Assembly: GCF_001476895.1 (NCBI RefSeq) | Contig: NZ_LDTB01000023.1 | Span: 1 to 34,740 of the forward strand | From: Sphingomonas endophytica | Lineage (GTDB): Bacteria; Pseudomonadota; Alphaproteobacteria; Sphingomonadales; Sphingomonadaceae | Direction: 5' to 3' | DNA length: 34,740 nucleotides | Shown here: positions 24,957-33,637 of the stretch, piece by piece | Position numbering within the stretch: position 1 is the stretch's first letter | Layout of the letters: every line of letters starts with the position of its first letter | Translations under genes and position numbers: made by a program | Notes under the pieces: generated by a model | What the model saw: only the letters and a program-made list of their open reading frames with translations | Databases searched by the model: none | What the model was told of the DNA's origin: nothing

Positions 24957-26558
24957 TCATATGTTGATCGTCTTCGGCTTGGCGCGACGGAGCCAGCCGG
25001 CGACCAGCATGCGGGTGAAGGTGACGGCGGTGAACACGCTGGTGGCGATGCCGATCAGCAGCACGACCGCGAAGCCCTTCACCGGGCCGGAGCCCAGGAC
25101 GAACATGATAATGCCCGAGATCGCGTGCGTCACGTTCGCCTCGAAGATGGTGCGGCTGGCCTCCTTATAGCCCAGCTCGACCGACTGCACCACGCCGCGC
25201 CCGCGATGCCGCTCCTCACGGATGCGTTCGTTGATGAGCACGTTGGCGTCGACCGCGGTGCCGATCGTCAGCACGAACCCGGCGATGCCCGGCAGCGTCA
25301 GCGTTCCGTTCATCAGCGCCATGACGCCCAGGATGACGAACACGTTGATGACGACGGCGAGGTTCGCATAGAGGCCGAAGCGGCCGTAGGTGACGAACAT
25401 GAACGCCACGACCAGCGCGACCGCGACCGCCGAGGCGAGAATGCCGGCACGGATCGAGTCGGCGCCGAGATCCGGCCCGACGGTCGATTCCTCGACGATC
25501 TTCAGGTCGACCGGCAGCTTGCCCGAGCGTAGCGCGATCGCGAGCTGGTTGGCGCTGTCCACCGTGAAGCCGCCGTTGATCGCGGCGCGCCCGCCGAGGA
25601 TCGGCTCGTTGATGTTCGGCGCGGAGATGACGGTATTGTCGACGATGATCGCGAAGGGCTTGCCGACATTTTCCTGCGTCGTGCGCGCGAAGCGCCGACC
25701 GCCCTGGCTGTCGAAGGTCATCGAGACCTGCGGCTGGTTGGTCTGCGGCTCGAATTCCTGCCGCGCATCGCTCAGCATGTCGCCGGTGATGATCGCCTGA
25801 CGCTTCACCGCGATCAGCGGGATGCCGGCGGGATTGTTCGGATAGGGCAGGATCTGGTCACCGGCCGGCGCCTGGCCCTTGGCCAGCGCCTGCGGATCGG
25901 CGTTGGTGTCGACCAGCTTGAATTCCAGCTTCGCGGTCTTGCCGAGCAGGTTCTTGAGCGCCTGCGGATCCTGAAGGCCCGGCACCTGCACGACGATGCG
26001 GTTGCTGCCCTGACGGATGATCGTCGGTTCGCGCGTGCCGAGTTCGTCGATACGGCGGCGCACGACCTCGGTCGCGTCGCCCATCGCGGTATCGACCGCC
26101 TGTGCGAGGCCGGCGGCGGTGGGCGTCAGCACGAAGCGGCTGGAATCGACGACCTGGATGTCCCACTGGCGCTGCCCGGTCATGCCGGCACCGGTGCCGG
26201 TGATCTGGAGCAGCCGCTCACGCGCGGCATCGACCTGCGACGGATCGCGCAGCAGGAACGACAATTGCCCGCCGCGGCTGGAGATGTCGCCGATCTCGAT
26301 GCGCGGGTTCTGGCGGCGCATCTCGGTCTGCACCTGCTCGCGCATCGCCTCGACACGGCTGGCGGCGACGTCGTTGGTATCGGCTTCCAGCAGCAGATAG
26401 CTGCCGCCGGCCAGATCGAGCCCCTTGTTGACGCGCGGGACGTGGAAGCCCCAGGTGTTCGTCACGCTCTCGGGCAGGAACGTCGGGATCGACAGCGACA
26501 CCAGCGCGGCCAGCAGCAACCAGATGCTGACGACCTTCCAGCGGGGAAAGTCCAGCAT
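24957..26558 (-). CDS. secD: Protein translocase subunit SecD
   Basis: Partner of SecF in proton-driven export. The 533-residue protein has an N-terminal helix (WKVVSIWLLLAALVSLSIPT), then the periplasmic P1 domain opened by GLDLAGGSYLLLEAD and containing VQVPGLQDPQALKNLLGKTA. Five C-terminal helices with the conserved GTAVDANVLINERIREERHR follow. Length is normal for alphaproteobacteria. It starts 1 nt after the yajC stop (TGACATG), so it is coupled to yajC. secF follows after the REP-like element. Confidence 0.97.
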   Translation of the reverse strand: MLDFPRWKVVSIWLLLAALVSLSIPTFLPESVTNTWGFHVPRVNKGLDLAGGSYLLLEADTNDVAASRVEAMREQVQTEMRRQNPRIEIGDISSRGGQLSFLLRDPSQVDAARERLLQITGTGAGMTGQRQWDIQVVDSSRFVLTPTAAGLAQAVDTAMGDATEVVRRRIDELGTREPTIIRQGSNRIVVQVPGLQDPQALKNLLGKTAKLEFKLVDTNADPQALAKGQAPAGDQILPYPNNPAGIPLIAVKRQAIITGDMLSDARQEFEPQTNQPQVSMTFDSQGGRRFARTTQENVGKPFAIIVDNTVISAPNINEPILGGRAAINGGFTVDSANQLAIALRSGKLPVDLKIVEESTVGPDLGADSIRAGILASAVAVALVVAFMFVTYGRFGLYANLAVVINVFVILGVMALMNGTLTLPGIAGFVLTIGTAVDANVLINERIREERHRGRGVVQSVELGYKEASRTIFEANVTHAISGIIMFVLGSGPVKGFAVVLLIGIATSVFTAVTFTRMLVAGWLRRAKPKTINI

Positions 26559-26559
26559 G

Positions 26560-26898
26560 TCAGTCGTTCGCCGGCTTGCCGCCGAGCGGCGTGACCTCGG
26601 ACAGCGTCGCCTTGACGACGCGGACGCGGGTGTTGGCGGCGATCTCGACCTCGACGAACGCGTCCTCGACCTTCGTCACCTTGCCGACCAGGCCGCCGGC
26701 GGTGATGACCGAATCGCCCTTCTTGACGTTGGCGATGGCGCTTTGCAGCGTCTTCATCCGGCGCTGTTGCGGGCGGATCATCAGGAAGTAGAAGACGACG
26801 AAGACGAGCAGCAGCGGCGCGAGGCTGATGAAGCCGGCGAGGCCGCCGCCCTGGGCGGCGCCGCTGGCGGTCTGCGCATAAGCGGGAGAGATGAGCAT
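26560..26898 (-). CDS. yajC: Preprotein translocase subunit YajC
   Basis: Small single-span accessory of the SecDF complex. The 112-residue protein has a short N-terminal part (MLISPAYAQTASGAAQGGG), one membrane helix (FISLAPLLLVFVVFYFLMIR), the hallmark IRPQQRRMKTLQSAIANVKK, then a small cytoplasmic domain with GDSVITAGGLVGKV. It is the first gene of yajC-secD-secF-Mth938 and is divergent from the tRNA-Pro gene, with about 160 nt between. Confidence 0.96.
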   Translation of the reverse strand: MLISPAYAQTASGAAQGGGLAGFISLAPLLLVFVVFYFLMIRPQQRRMKTLQSAIANVKKGDSVITAGGLVGKVTKVEDAFVEVEIAANTRVRVVKATLSEVTPLGGKPAND

Positions 26899-27018
26899 CG
26901 GTTTCCGTGCATGACCGTTGGGCGGCCGGGATACGGCCGCGCGAAGCCGCAGCCGCTATCATCGTGGGGCCGCTGGCGCAACACGCTGCCGCCGCGCGCG
27001 GACCCGCGTGCAACATGC

Positions 27019-27047
27019 TTGCATCCGGGCGGCGTCGGGCGTAGAGG
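27019..27047 (+). promoter_or_regulatory. Weak candidate promoter for tRNA-Pro
   Basis: TTGCAT (27019-27024) and TAGAGG (27042-27047) are 17 bp apart, matching 4 of 6 and 3 of 6 sigma-70 consensus positions. The transcript would begin a few bases before the tRNA. This is weak on sequence alone; spacing and position are its main support. Confidence 0.3.
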
Positions 27048-27059
27048 CGCCCCCTCGGT

Positions 27060-27136
27060 CGGGGCGTAGCGCAGCCTGGTAGCGCATCACACTGGGGGTG
27101 TGGGGGTCGCAGGTTCGAATCCTGTCGCCCCGACCA
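27060..27136 (+). tRNA. tRNA-Pro (anticodon GGG)
   Basis: A 77-nt cloverleaf including an encoded CCA. The acceptor stem CGGGGCG pairs with CGCCCCG; the D arm is GCGC...GCGC; the anticodon stem TCACA/TGTGG encloses loop CTGGGGG, placing GGG at 34-36; the T arm has GGTTCGAATCC; A-CCA ends the gene. It reads proline codons CCC and CCU. The following 234 nt to the chosen Crp/Fnr start show no other clear feature. Confidence 0.97.
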
Positions 27137-27370
27137 ATATCCATCCTGCATCATCGGACAATGCGACGTCGCGGGCGTGCCGTTTCGGGACGAGCGCGCG
27201 CGTTGCCGCATCGGCGTCCCCTCGTTTGGGGGTAGGACATGACGGCGGCTGCGCGACAATGGCCCGCCACCACTCTGTCAGGACCGCCAAGCCGCCATGG
27301 CATCCGTCGTCGCCACCCTGTCGATCCGCGTCGCGCGTACCGCGCCGAGCGCGGTCGCCGGGTGATCGCG

Positions 27371-28105
27371 ATGCCGCCCGCCGCGCCGACGCATGTGATG
27401 ATCGGCGGAGGCGACCCGGTGCGCCGCCGACTCGAGCGGATCGCCCCCGGGCTGGCGCAGGCGATCGCCGCGCGACAGCCACGATTCGCGACGCGATCGA
27501 TCGGCGCGCGCCGCGAGATCGCGCGCGAGGGGGAGATGCCGACCGGCGTTCATGCGCTGCTGGGCGGCTGGGCCGCCTATGCCCGGCACTTCCCGGACGG
27601 GCGCCGGCAGATCCAGCACGTGCTGGTGCCCGGCGATCTGCTGGCGCTGGACCGGCGCACGCCGTTCGCCGCGACGATCATCGCGCTCAGCCCGGTCACG
27701 CTGATCGACCTGGACGCGCCGCTGCTGCCCGAGATCGCGCTGCTGGACGCCGCATCGCGGCGGAACGCGCTGCAGACCGCGCGGCACCTGCTCGATGCGG
27801 TCGCGCGGCTCGGGCGGCAATCGGCGATCGAGCGATTCGCGCACCTGCTGCTGGAGCTGCGCGACCGGCTGCTCGCGGTGGGGATGGCGGGTCCGACCCG
27901 GTTCGAGATGCCGCTGACGCAGGAAATGCTGGCCGACACGCTGGGGCTGACCAGCGTGCACGTCAACCGCACGTTGCAGGCGATGCGCCAGCAGGGGCTG
28001 GTGGTGCTGGCCGGGCGCGAGGTGACGCTGCTGCGCGCGGACCTGCTTGCCGAACTCGCCGATTATGCGTCGCCGGCCCGGACGCCGGACGCTATGGAAC
28101 CGTGA
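27371..28105 (+). CDS. Crp/Fnr family transcriptional regulator
   Basis: A 244-residue regulator with an N-terminal cyclic-nucleotide-binding-like domain (HALLGGWAAYARHFPDGRRQ, VLVPGDLLALDRRTPF) and a C-terminal winged helix at about 180-211 (LTQEMLADTLGLTSVHVNRT, LQAMRQQGLVVL). There is no cysteine cluster of the Fnr kind, so it is not an Fnr-type iron-sulfur sensor. The start is uncertain. An ATG at 27239 (TAGGAC upstream) would add 44 residues with poor codon bias and no domain; I prefer 27371, although its ribosome-binding site is weak. The stop overlaps the next gene's ATG (TGATG), pairing it with a membrane protein. The inducing signal is unknown. Confidence 0.85.
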   Translation: MPPAAPTHVMIGGGDPVRRRLERIAPGLAQAIAARQPRFATRSIGARREIAREGEMPTGVHALLGGWAAYARHFPDGRRQIQHVLVPGDLLALDRRTPFAATIIALSPVTLIDLDAPLLPEIALLDAASRRNALQTARHLLDAVARLGRQSAIERFAHLLLELRDRLLAVGMAGPTRFEMPLTQEMLADTLGLTSVHVNRTLQAMRQQGLVVLAGREVTLLRADLLAELADYASPARTPDAMEP

Positions 28106-28554
28106 TGCGCGACGGGCGAACGAACGAGGGAAGGGCGCGCGGACCGTGGTGGTATCGCGTGCTGGTGCTGCTGCTGATCCTGTGGGGGGCGATGGGCAGC
28201 TATGCCTGCTATACCCAGCTGACGGCGGGCGCGGATGCGATGGGCGCGGCCAGCGATTACGACCGGGCGCTGTTCGCGCGGCTGCCCGGCTGGTACCGGC
28301 TGGATTATTCCATTGCGACCGGCACGATGCTGCTCGGCGGGCTGGCGCTGCTGCTGCGCTCGCGCCACGCGGTGGCGTTGCTCACCGTGTCGCTGGTCGC
28401 GGTAATGATCCAGTTCGGCTGGATGTTCGCGATGACCGACATCCTCGCGGTCAAGGGGCCGTATGTGCTGTATTTCCCGCTGCTGATCCTCGCGATCGGC
28501 GCGCTGGCGCTGCATCTGGCGCATCTGGCGCGTCGTCGAGGGTGGATCGCCTGA
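28105..28554 (+). CDS. Uncharacterised four-helix membrane protein coupled to the Crp/Fnr gene
   Basis: A 149-residue protein, not recognised. A basic N-terminus (RDGRTNEGRARGPWWYR) is followed by about four hydrophobic segments: VLVLLLILWGAMGSYACYTQ, IATGTMLLGGLALLLRS, VALLTVSLVAVMIQFGWMFA and VLYFPLLILAIGALALHLAH. The loop after helix 1 reads ASDYDRALFARLPGWYRLDY. The ATG overlaps the regulator's stop by one base, so the two are translationally coupled and may form a sensor-regulator or regulator-target pair (inference). panB begins 23 nt after the stop. Confidence 0.8.
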   Translation: MRDGRTNEGRARGPWWYRVLVLLLILWGAMGSYACYTQLTAGADAMGAASDYDRALFARLPGWYRLDYSIATGTMLLGGLALLLRSRHAVALLTVSLVAVMIQFGWMFAMTDILAVKGPYVLYFPLLILAIGALALHLAHLARRRGWIA

Positions 28555-28577
28555 GCCGCGTGGCGTAGCAGGCGGGC

Positions 28578-29456
28578 ATGTCCACGACCTTCACCATCGA
28601 CACCGCTACCAGCCGCGCCACGCCGGTCTCCGCGCCGATGAAGCGCTTGACGGTGCCCGCGATCCGCGCGCGCAAGGCGGCGATCGCGGGCGGGACCGGC
28701 GAACCGCTCGTGATGCTGACCGCCTATACGGTGCGGATGGCGCAGCTGATGGACCCGCATTGCGACATGCTGCTGGTCGGCGACAGCCTGGGTCAGGTGA
28801 TCTACGGCCTGCCCTCCACGGTGCCGGTCACGATGGAGATGATGGCGGCGCATGGCGCGGCGGTGGTGCGCGGCAGCCATCACGCGCTGGTCGTCGTCGA
28901 CATGCCGTTCGGCAGCTATGAGGCGTCGCCCGCGCAGGCGTTCGAGAGCGCGGCGCGGCTGATGAAGGACACCGGCGCGGCGGCGGTGAAGCTGGAGGGC
29001 GGGACCGCGATGGCCCCGACCGTGCAGTTCCTGTCGGAACGCGGTATCCCGGTCGTCGGGCATATCGGGCTGACCCCGCAGGCGGTGAACGCGCTGGGCG
29101 GCTATGGCGCGCGCGGACGGAGCCCGGCGGAGGCGCGCAAGATCGTCGCCGACGCGCGCGCGATCGCCGAGGCGGGGGCGTTCGCGATCGTGATCGAGGG
29201 CGTGGTCGAGCCGATCGCGGTCGACATCACACAGGCGATCGACATTCCCACGATCGGCATCGGCGCGTCGGCGGCGTGCGACGGGCAGGTGCTGGTCGCC
29301 GAGGACATGCTGGGGCTGTTCGAGCGGACGCCCCGCTTCGTGAAGCGCTATGGCGACATGGCCGGATTCGTCGCGGAGCGGGCGCGGCTCTATGCCGAGG
29401 ACGTGCGTGCGCGGGCGTTCCCGACGGCGGAGCAATTGTACGCGCCCAGGGAATAG
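28578..29456 (+). CDS. panB: 3-methyl-2-oxobutanoate hydroxymethyltransferase
   Basis: Makes ketopantoate from 2-oxoisovalerate and methylene-tetrahydrofolate, the committed step to pantothenate and CoA. The 292-residue protein has [20 protein letters not shown], the metal-site [58 protein letters not shown], and the later [15 protein letters not shown]. The first 20 or so residues ([20 protein letters not shown]) extend beyond the family, so a start at M21 (28638) is possible. No panC lies beside it. Together with coaX it covers two steps of the same pathway. Confidence 0.95.
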   Translation: MSTTFTIDTATSRATPVSAPMKRLTVPAIRARKAAIAGGTGEPLVMLTAYTVRMAQLMDPHCDMLLVGDSLGQVIYGLPSTVPVTMEMMAAHGAAVVRGSHHALVVVDMPFGSYEASPAQAFESAARLMKDTGAAAVKLEGGTAMAPTVQFLSERGIPVVGHIGLTPQAVNALGGYGARGRSPAEARKIVADARAIAEAGAFAIVIEGVVEPIAVDITQAIDIPTIGIGASAACDGQVLVAEDMLGLFERTPRFVKRYGDMAGFVAERARLYAEDVRARAFPTAEQLYAPRE

Positions 29457-29571
29457 GGCGTGCCGTCCCGGCGGGACTGCGGTTCCCGCGACCCCCGCGA
29501 CGCGCCGCTCTTTCGTTTCGTGCGGCGACCCGCTACACGCGGCGAGTTTTCCGTACAGCCCGGAGTAGTCG

Positions 29572-30288
29572 GTGGCCTTCCCGCCCCAGAATAACGAAGC
29601 ATTCGTTCGCGAAGTCGATGAGGAGCTGCGCCGCGATCAGGCGCTGCACGTGTGGCGCAGCTATGGCCGCGCGATCATCGCCGCGATTGTCGTCGCGCTG
29701 GTCGCGTTCGGCGCCTATCTGTTCTGGCAGCACCGGCAGGAGCAGGCCGCCGGGCGCGAGGGCGAGCAGTTGCAGCAGGCCTATGACGCGCTGGCCGCCG
29801 ACGACATCAAGGCCGCGACCGCCCCGCTGGACCAGCTGGCGCAGTCGAAGCGCGACGGATATCGGGTCGCGGCGATCTTCACCCAGGCCGATGTCCTGCT
29901 GAAGCAGAACGATCTGAAGGGCGCCGCCGCGAAGTTCGCGGGGGTCGCGCAGGATGCGTCGCTGGCGCAGCCGTTTCGCGACCTGGCGCTGATCCGGCAG
30001 ACCAGCGCCGAGTTCGACGGGCTGAAGCCCGAGGTGGTGGTGGAGCGGATGCGGTCGCTGGCCGTGGTCGGCAATCCGTGGCTGGGCAGCGCAGGCGAAC
30101 TGATGGCCGCCGCCTATCTGCGCCAGGGCCGCCGCGATCTGGCGGGCCAGGTGTTCCGGCGGATCGCCGAGGACGATCAGGTGCCGCGGTCGGTGCGTCA
30201 ACGCGCTGTTCAGATGGCGGGCGCGATGGACGACAAAGCCGGCAGCGCCCCCGCCGCCGCGCGGAGCGAAGGTGTGACGAAGCGATGA
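29572..30288 (+). CDS. YfgM-like tetratricopeptide membrane protein
   Basis: A 238-residue protein with a cytoplasmic N-terminus (FVREVDEELRRDQALHVW), one membrane helix at about 34-52 (AIIAAIVVALVAFGAYLFWQ), and a periplasmic region of TPR-like helical repeats (LQQAYDALAADDIKAATAPL, AAIFTQADVLLKQNDLKGAA, AGELMAAAYLRQGRRDLAGQ). This is the YfgM layout, a SecYEG-associated protein linked to periplasmic chaperones. Position directly before bamB and der matches the yfgM-yfgL-der order of other proteobacteria. The start is GTG 29572 with CGGAG upstream. Its stop overlaps the bamB ATG. Confidence 0.9.
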   Translation: MAFPPQNNEAFVREVDEELRRDQALHVWRSYGRAIIAAIVVALVAFGAYLFWQHRQEQAAGREGEQLQQAYDALAADDIKAATAPLDQLAQSKRDGYRVAAIFTQADVLLKQNDLKGAAAKFAGVAQDASLAQPFRDLALIRQTSAEFDGLKPEVVVERMRSLAVVGNPWLGSAGELMAAAYLRQGRRDLAGQVFRRIAEDDQVPRSVRQRAVQMAGAMDDKAGSAPAAARSEGVTKR

Positions 30289-31610
30289 AGTCTCGGGTTG
30301 CGACCGGCGTGGCGCTTGCCGCGCTGCTGGGTCTGGGCGGGTGCGGCATCTTCAAGGGCGCGCCGAAGAAGACGCCGACGATCGGCCAGCGCGTGCCGAT
30401 CCTGATGTCCGAAAATCAGGCCACGGTCGACAAGACGCTGGAGAATGTGGCGGTCACGCTGCCGGTCGCGGCGGCGAACGACGCCTGGACCCAGCCGGGC
30501 GGCAATGCGGCCAAGTCGATGGGCAACCTGCTGCTCGCCTCGCCGACCCCGGCGAAGGCGTGGAGCGCGCAGATCGACGGCGGCAGCAATCGCGCGCGGC
30601 TGGCGGCCGGGCCGGTCGTCGCCGAGAACAAGCTGTTCGTGATCGACGTCAATGCGACCGTGCACGCGTTCGCGGCCGATACCGGCGCGAAACTGTGGTC
30701 GCGTGCGCTGCCCGAGAACGACGAGGATCGCGATGCGCGGTTCGGCGGCGGGGTCAGCTATGACGACGGCAAGCTCTACGCCACCGACGGCCTGGGCGAC
30801 GTGGCGGCGGTGAACGCGGCGGACGGTGCGATCGTGTGGCGGGCCAAGCCGGGCGGGCCGCTGCGCGGCGCGCCGACGGTCGCCAACGGGCAGGTCTATG
30901 TCCTCAGCCAGGACAATCAGATCTTCGCGCTGGGCCAGAACGACGGCAAGGTCGTGTGGACGCAGGCGGCGAGCCTGGAGACGCAGGGCGTGTTCGGTGT
31001 CGCCGCGCCGGCCGCGAGTTCGGGTACGATCGTCGCGGGCTTCTCCAGCGGCGAGCTGAACGCCTATCGTTACGAGAACGGCCGGACGCTCTGGCAGGAC
31101 GCGCTGTCGCGTACCTCGATCACCACGTCGGTGTCGAGCCTGGCGGACATCGACGCCGACCCGGTGATCGAGGACGGGCGCGTCTATTCGATCGGGCAGG
31201 GCGGCCGCATGGTCGCGCTGGAGATCGCGACGGGTCAGCGCATGTGGGAGCAGAACCTGGCCGGCATCTCGACCCCGTGGGTCGCGGGCGAGTGGATCTT
31301 CCTGGTGACGGACGATTCGCGGCTGGTGTGCCTGTCGCGCGCCAATGGCAAGCTGCGCTGGGTCGGCCAGTTGCAGGCGTTCAAGAACGAGAAGAAGCGG
31401 TCCGATCCGTACACCTGGTTCGGCCCGGTGCTGGCGGGCGACAAATTGTGGCTCACCAATTCGCGCGGGCAACTGATCGGCGCATCGCCGACCGACGGCA
31501 GCGTGCAGACCACGATCGACGCGGGCGATTCCTTCTCGCTGGCGCCGATCGTCGCGAACCAGACGCTGTACACGCTGGACGAGAAGGGCGTCATCACCGC
31601 CTGGCGGTGA
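30285..31610 (+). CDS. bamB: Outer membrane assembly lipoprotein BamB
   Basis: Lipoprotein of the BAM complex that folds beta-barrel proteins into the outer membrane. The 441-residue protein has a lipoprotein signal (MKSRVATGVALAALLGLGGC) with lipobox L17-G18-G19-C20. An eight-bladed PQQ-type propeller follows, seen as repeated strands such as LFVIDVNATVHAFAADTGAK, LYATDGLGDVAAVNAADGAI, VYVLSQDNQIFALGQNDGKV and VYSIGQGGRMVALEIATGQR. It is longer than E. coli BamB (about 390). The ATG overlaps the YfgM-like stop. der follows after 67 nt. Confidence 0.93.
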   Translation: MKSRVATGVALAALLGLGGCGIFKGAPKKTPTIGQRVPILMSENQATVDKTLENVAVTLPVAAANDAWTQPGGNAAKSMGNLLLASPTPAKAWSAQIDGGSNRARLAAGPVVAENKLFVIDVNATVHAFAADTGAKLWSRALPENDEDRDARFGGGVSYDDGKLYATDGLGDVAAVNAADGAIVWRAKPGGPLRGAPTVANGQVYVLSQDNQIFALGQNDGKVVWTQAASLETQGVFGVAAPAASSGTIVAGFSSGELNAYRYENGRTLWQDALSRTSITTSVSSLADIDADPVIEDGRVYSIGQGGRMVALEIATGQRMWEQNLAGISTPWVAGEWIFLVTDDSRLVCLSRANGKLRWVGQLQAFKNEKKRSDPYTWFGPVLAGDKLWLTNSRGQLIGASPTDGSVQTTIDAGDSFSLAPIVANQTLYTLDEKGVITAWR

Positions 31611-31677
31611 ACGGCGCGCCTTCGCGGCGTGGCGGTGAGGCTATCGTCGCGACGCATTAGGATATAGGGCGGGCGGC

Positions 31678-33042
31678 ATGTCCCGTCTCCCTACCGTCGC
31701 GATCGTCGGCCGCCCGAACGTCGGCAAGTCCACGCTGTTCAACCGCCTGGTCGGCAAGAAGCTGGCGCTGGTCGACGACCGGCCCGGCGTGACGCGCGAC
31801 CGGCGCGAGGGCGATGCGCATCTGCTCGGGCTCGATTTCCGCGTGATCGACACCGCGGGGTATGAGGACGAGGATCCCGATACGCTGCCGGGCCGGATGC
31901 GGCAGCAGACGCAGGCGGCGGTCGATGCCGCCGATGTCGCGCTGTTCGTGGTCGACGCGCGCGCCGGCGTGGTGCCGCTGGACGAGGAAATCGCCCGCTG
32001 GCTGCGCGGAGCGGACACGCCGATCGTGCTGATGGCGAACAAGGCCGAAGGACGCGCGGGCGAGAGCGGCGTGTATGAGGCGATGGCGCTGGGCTTCGGC
32101 GACCCGGTGGTGTTTTCGGCCGAGCATGGCGAGGGGATCGTGGAGCTGTTCGAGGCGCTGCTGCCGCACCTCGACCCGCTTCAGCCCGAACCCGAGGAGC
32201 CGATCGATATCGAGAGCCCCGATGCGCCGCTGAAGCTGGCGATCGTCGGGCGCCCGAACGCCGGCAAGTCGACGCTGGTGAACCGCATGCTGGGCGAGGA
32301 TCGGATGATTACCGGCCCGGAGGCCGGAATCACGCGCGATTCGATCGCGATCGACTGGACCTGGGAAGGCCCGGACGGGCCGCGACAGGTGCGGCTGATC
32401 GACACCGCCGGGATGCGCAAGCGCGCCAAGGTGCAGGACAAGCTGGAGAAGCTGTCGGTCGCCGACGCGCTGCACGCGGTCGATTTCGCCGAGGTCGTGG
32501 TGCTGTTGCTCGACGCCACGCTGGGTCTGGAGGCGCAGGACCTGCGCATCGCCGACCGGGTGTTGGAGGAAGGACGCGCGCTGGTGATCGCGCTCAACAA
32601 ATGGGATGTGGCGGAGAACGCCTCCAGCCTGTTCAACGGCGTCAAGAAGGCGCTGGACGAGGGGCTGGCGCAGGTGAAGGGCGTGCCGCTGCTGGCGGTG
32701 TCGGCGGCGACCGGCAAGGGGATCGACCAGCTGATCGGCGCGGCGTTCGAGACACGCGAAGCCTGGTCGCGGCGCGTCGGCACCGGCGAGCTCAACCGCT
32801 GGTTCGAGCGCGCGATCGAGGCCAACCCGCCGCCGGCGCCCGGCGGCAAGCGGATCAAGCTGCGCTACCTGACGCAGGCCAAGACCCGGCCCCCCGGCTT
32901 CGTGCTGTTCGGGACGCGCGTCGACGAATTGCCGATGAGCTATCAGCGCTACCTGATCAACGGCATCCGCCGCGAACTGGGGTTCGGCGCGGTGCCGGTG
33001 CGACTGATGCTGCGCGCGCCGAAGAACCCGTTCGGAAAATAG
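31678..33042 (+). CDS. der: Ribosome biogenesis GTPase Der (EngA)
   Basis: Double GTPase needed for 50S subunit maturation. The 454-residue protein has two G domains: the first with P-loop GRPNVGKST near residue 10, DTAG and NKAE; the second with GRPNAGKST near 190, DTAGMRKR and NKWD. A C-terminal KH-like domain (GKRIKLRYLTQAKTRPPGFV, then MSYQRYLINGIRRELGFG) follows. The first domain's NKAE differs from the canonical NKxD. The ATG lies in GGGCGGGCGGCATG. It completes the YfgM-BamB-Der cluster. Confidence 0.97.
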   Translation: MSRLPTVAIVGRPNVGKSTLFNRLVGKKLALVDDRPGVTRDRREGDAHLLGLDFRVIDTAGYEDEDPDTLPGRMRQQTQAAVDAADVALFVVDARAGVVPLDEEIARWLRGADTPIVLMANKAEGRAGESGVYEAMALGFGDPVVFSAEHGEGIVELFEALLPHLDPLQPEPEEPIDIESPDAPLKLAIVGRPNAGKSTLVNRMLGEDRMITGPEAGITRDSIAIDWTWEGPDGPRQVRLIDTAGMRKRAKVQDKLEKLSVADALHAVDFAEVVVLLLDATLGLEAQDLRIADRVLEEGRALVIALNKWDVAENASSLFNGVKKALDEGLAQVKGVPLLAVSAATGKGIDQLIGAAFETREAWSRRVGTGELNRWFERAIEANPPPAPGGKRIKLRYLTQAKTRPPGFVLFGTRVDELPMSYQRYLINGIRRELGFGAVPVRLMLRAPKNPFGK

Positions 33043-33061
33043 CCGCTTACTCTCCGTTTAC

Positions 33062-33097
33062 CCCCTTCGCGTTATCCGGTCGGCAGGTGCGAAGGGG
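33062..33097 (+). promoter_or_regulatory. Hairpin covering the ribosome-binding site of the Hpt gene
   Basis: CCCCTTCGC (33062-33070) and GCGAAGGGG (33089-33097) form a perfect 9-bp stem with an 18-nt loop. The right arm contains GAAGGGG, the only good ribosome-binding site for the Hpt gene (GTG 33106). Folding would hide it; opening by heat, a ligand or read-through ribosomes would expose it. The hairpin is seen in sequence; the regulatory role is inferred. Confidence 0.5.
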
Positions 33098-33105
33098 AAT
33101 GCGGC

Positions 33106-33582
33106 GTGTCGGTGGAAGCGAGCAATCTGGTGGACGGTGCGGCGCTGGCACGCGCCCATGCGGAACTGGGCGCCGGCTTTGCGCGGATCCTGGGGTACTT
33201 CCGGGAGGACGGCATCAAGTCGCTGTCGGCGCTGGAAGAGGCGGTGCGCAAGGCCAATGCGGTCGCGATGGTGATTCCCGCGCATACGCTGAAAGGCGAG
33301 GCGCGGCAGTTCGGCGCCGAGGCGCTGGCGGCGCTGGCCGAGAAGATCGAGGATCATGCCCGCGAGTGCGTCGAGCGGCACGATTCGCCCGAGGGGGCGA
33401 TCGAGGATGTCGTGGCGTTGCGCCCGCTGCTGCTGCACACGCTGGCGCTGCTGGAACGCGACGTGATCGCGGCGGCGCCGCCGCCCGCGCCGGTTCCGGC
33501 GCCATCGCCGGTTGCCCATCCGCTGCCCCATGTTCCGCCGCTGTCGCGCGGGCCGGGCGGGTTCGGGCGCAAGGTCGGCTGA
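33106..33582 (+). CDS. Orphan Hpt (histidine phosphotransfer) domain protein
   Basis: A 158-residue protein whose first 120 residues form an Hpt-like helical bundle. The phospho-acceptor motif is AHTLKGEARQFGAEAL with the likely H60 (H-x-x-K-G). The helix before it holds FREDGIKSLSALEEAVRKAN. The tail from about residue 125 is proline-rich (APPPAPVPAPSPVAHPLPHV) and ends RGPGGFGRKVG. Hpt proteins pass phosphate between hybrid kinases and response regulators, but none is encoded nearby, so its partners are unknown. The start is GTG 33106, with the ribosome-binding site inside a perfect hairpin. It lies 63 nt after der. Confidence 0.85.
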   Translation: MSVEASNLVDGAALARAHAELGAGFARILGYFREDGIKSLSALEEAVRKANAVAMVIPAHTLKGEARQFGAEALAALAEKIEDHARECVERHDSPEGAIEDVVALRPLLLHTLALLERDVIAAAPPPAPVPAPSPVAHPLPHVPPLSRGPGGFGRKVG

Positions 33583-33637
33583 CCGCGGGAGTCGGCCGGG
33601 GTGGCGAGCGGCGCTGCCGCCCGCCGTCGCTTCGTCC

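Noticed and set aside
27239..27370. N-terminal extension of the Crp/Fnr protein from ATG 27239
   Set aside because: Third-position GC is lower than in the neighbouring genes and no domain is present, so the downstream start is preferred, though not proven.
27100..28104. Long plus-strand frame from the tRNA into the membrane protein gene
   Set aside because: The first 335 codons overlap the tRNA and the Crp/Fnr gene in another frame; only the part from ATG 28105 has membrane-protein character and a coupled start.
29465..29477. GTCCCGGCGGGAC hairpin after panB as a terminator
   Set aside because: The usable stem is only five pairs with no T tract, too weak to call.
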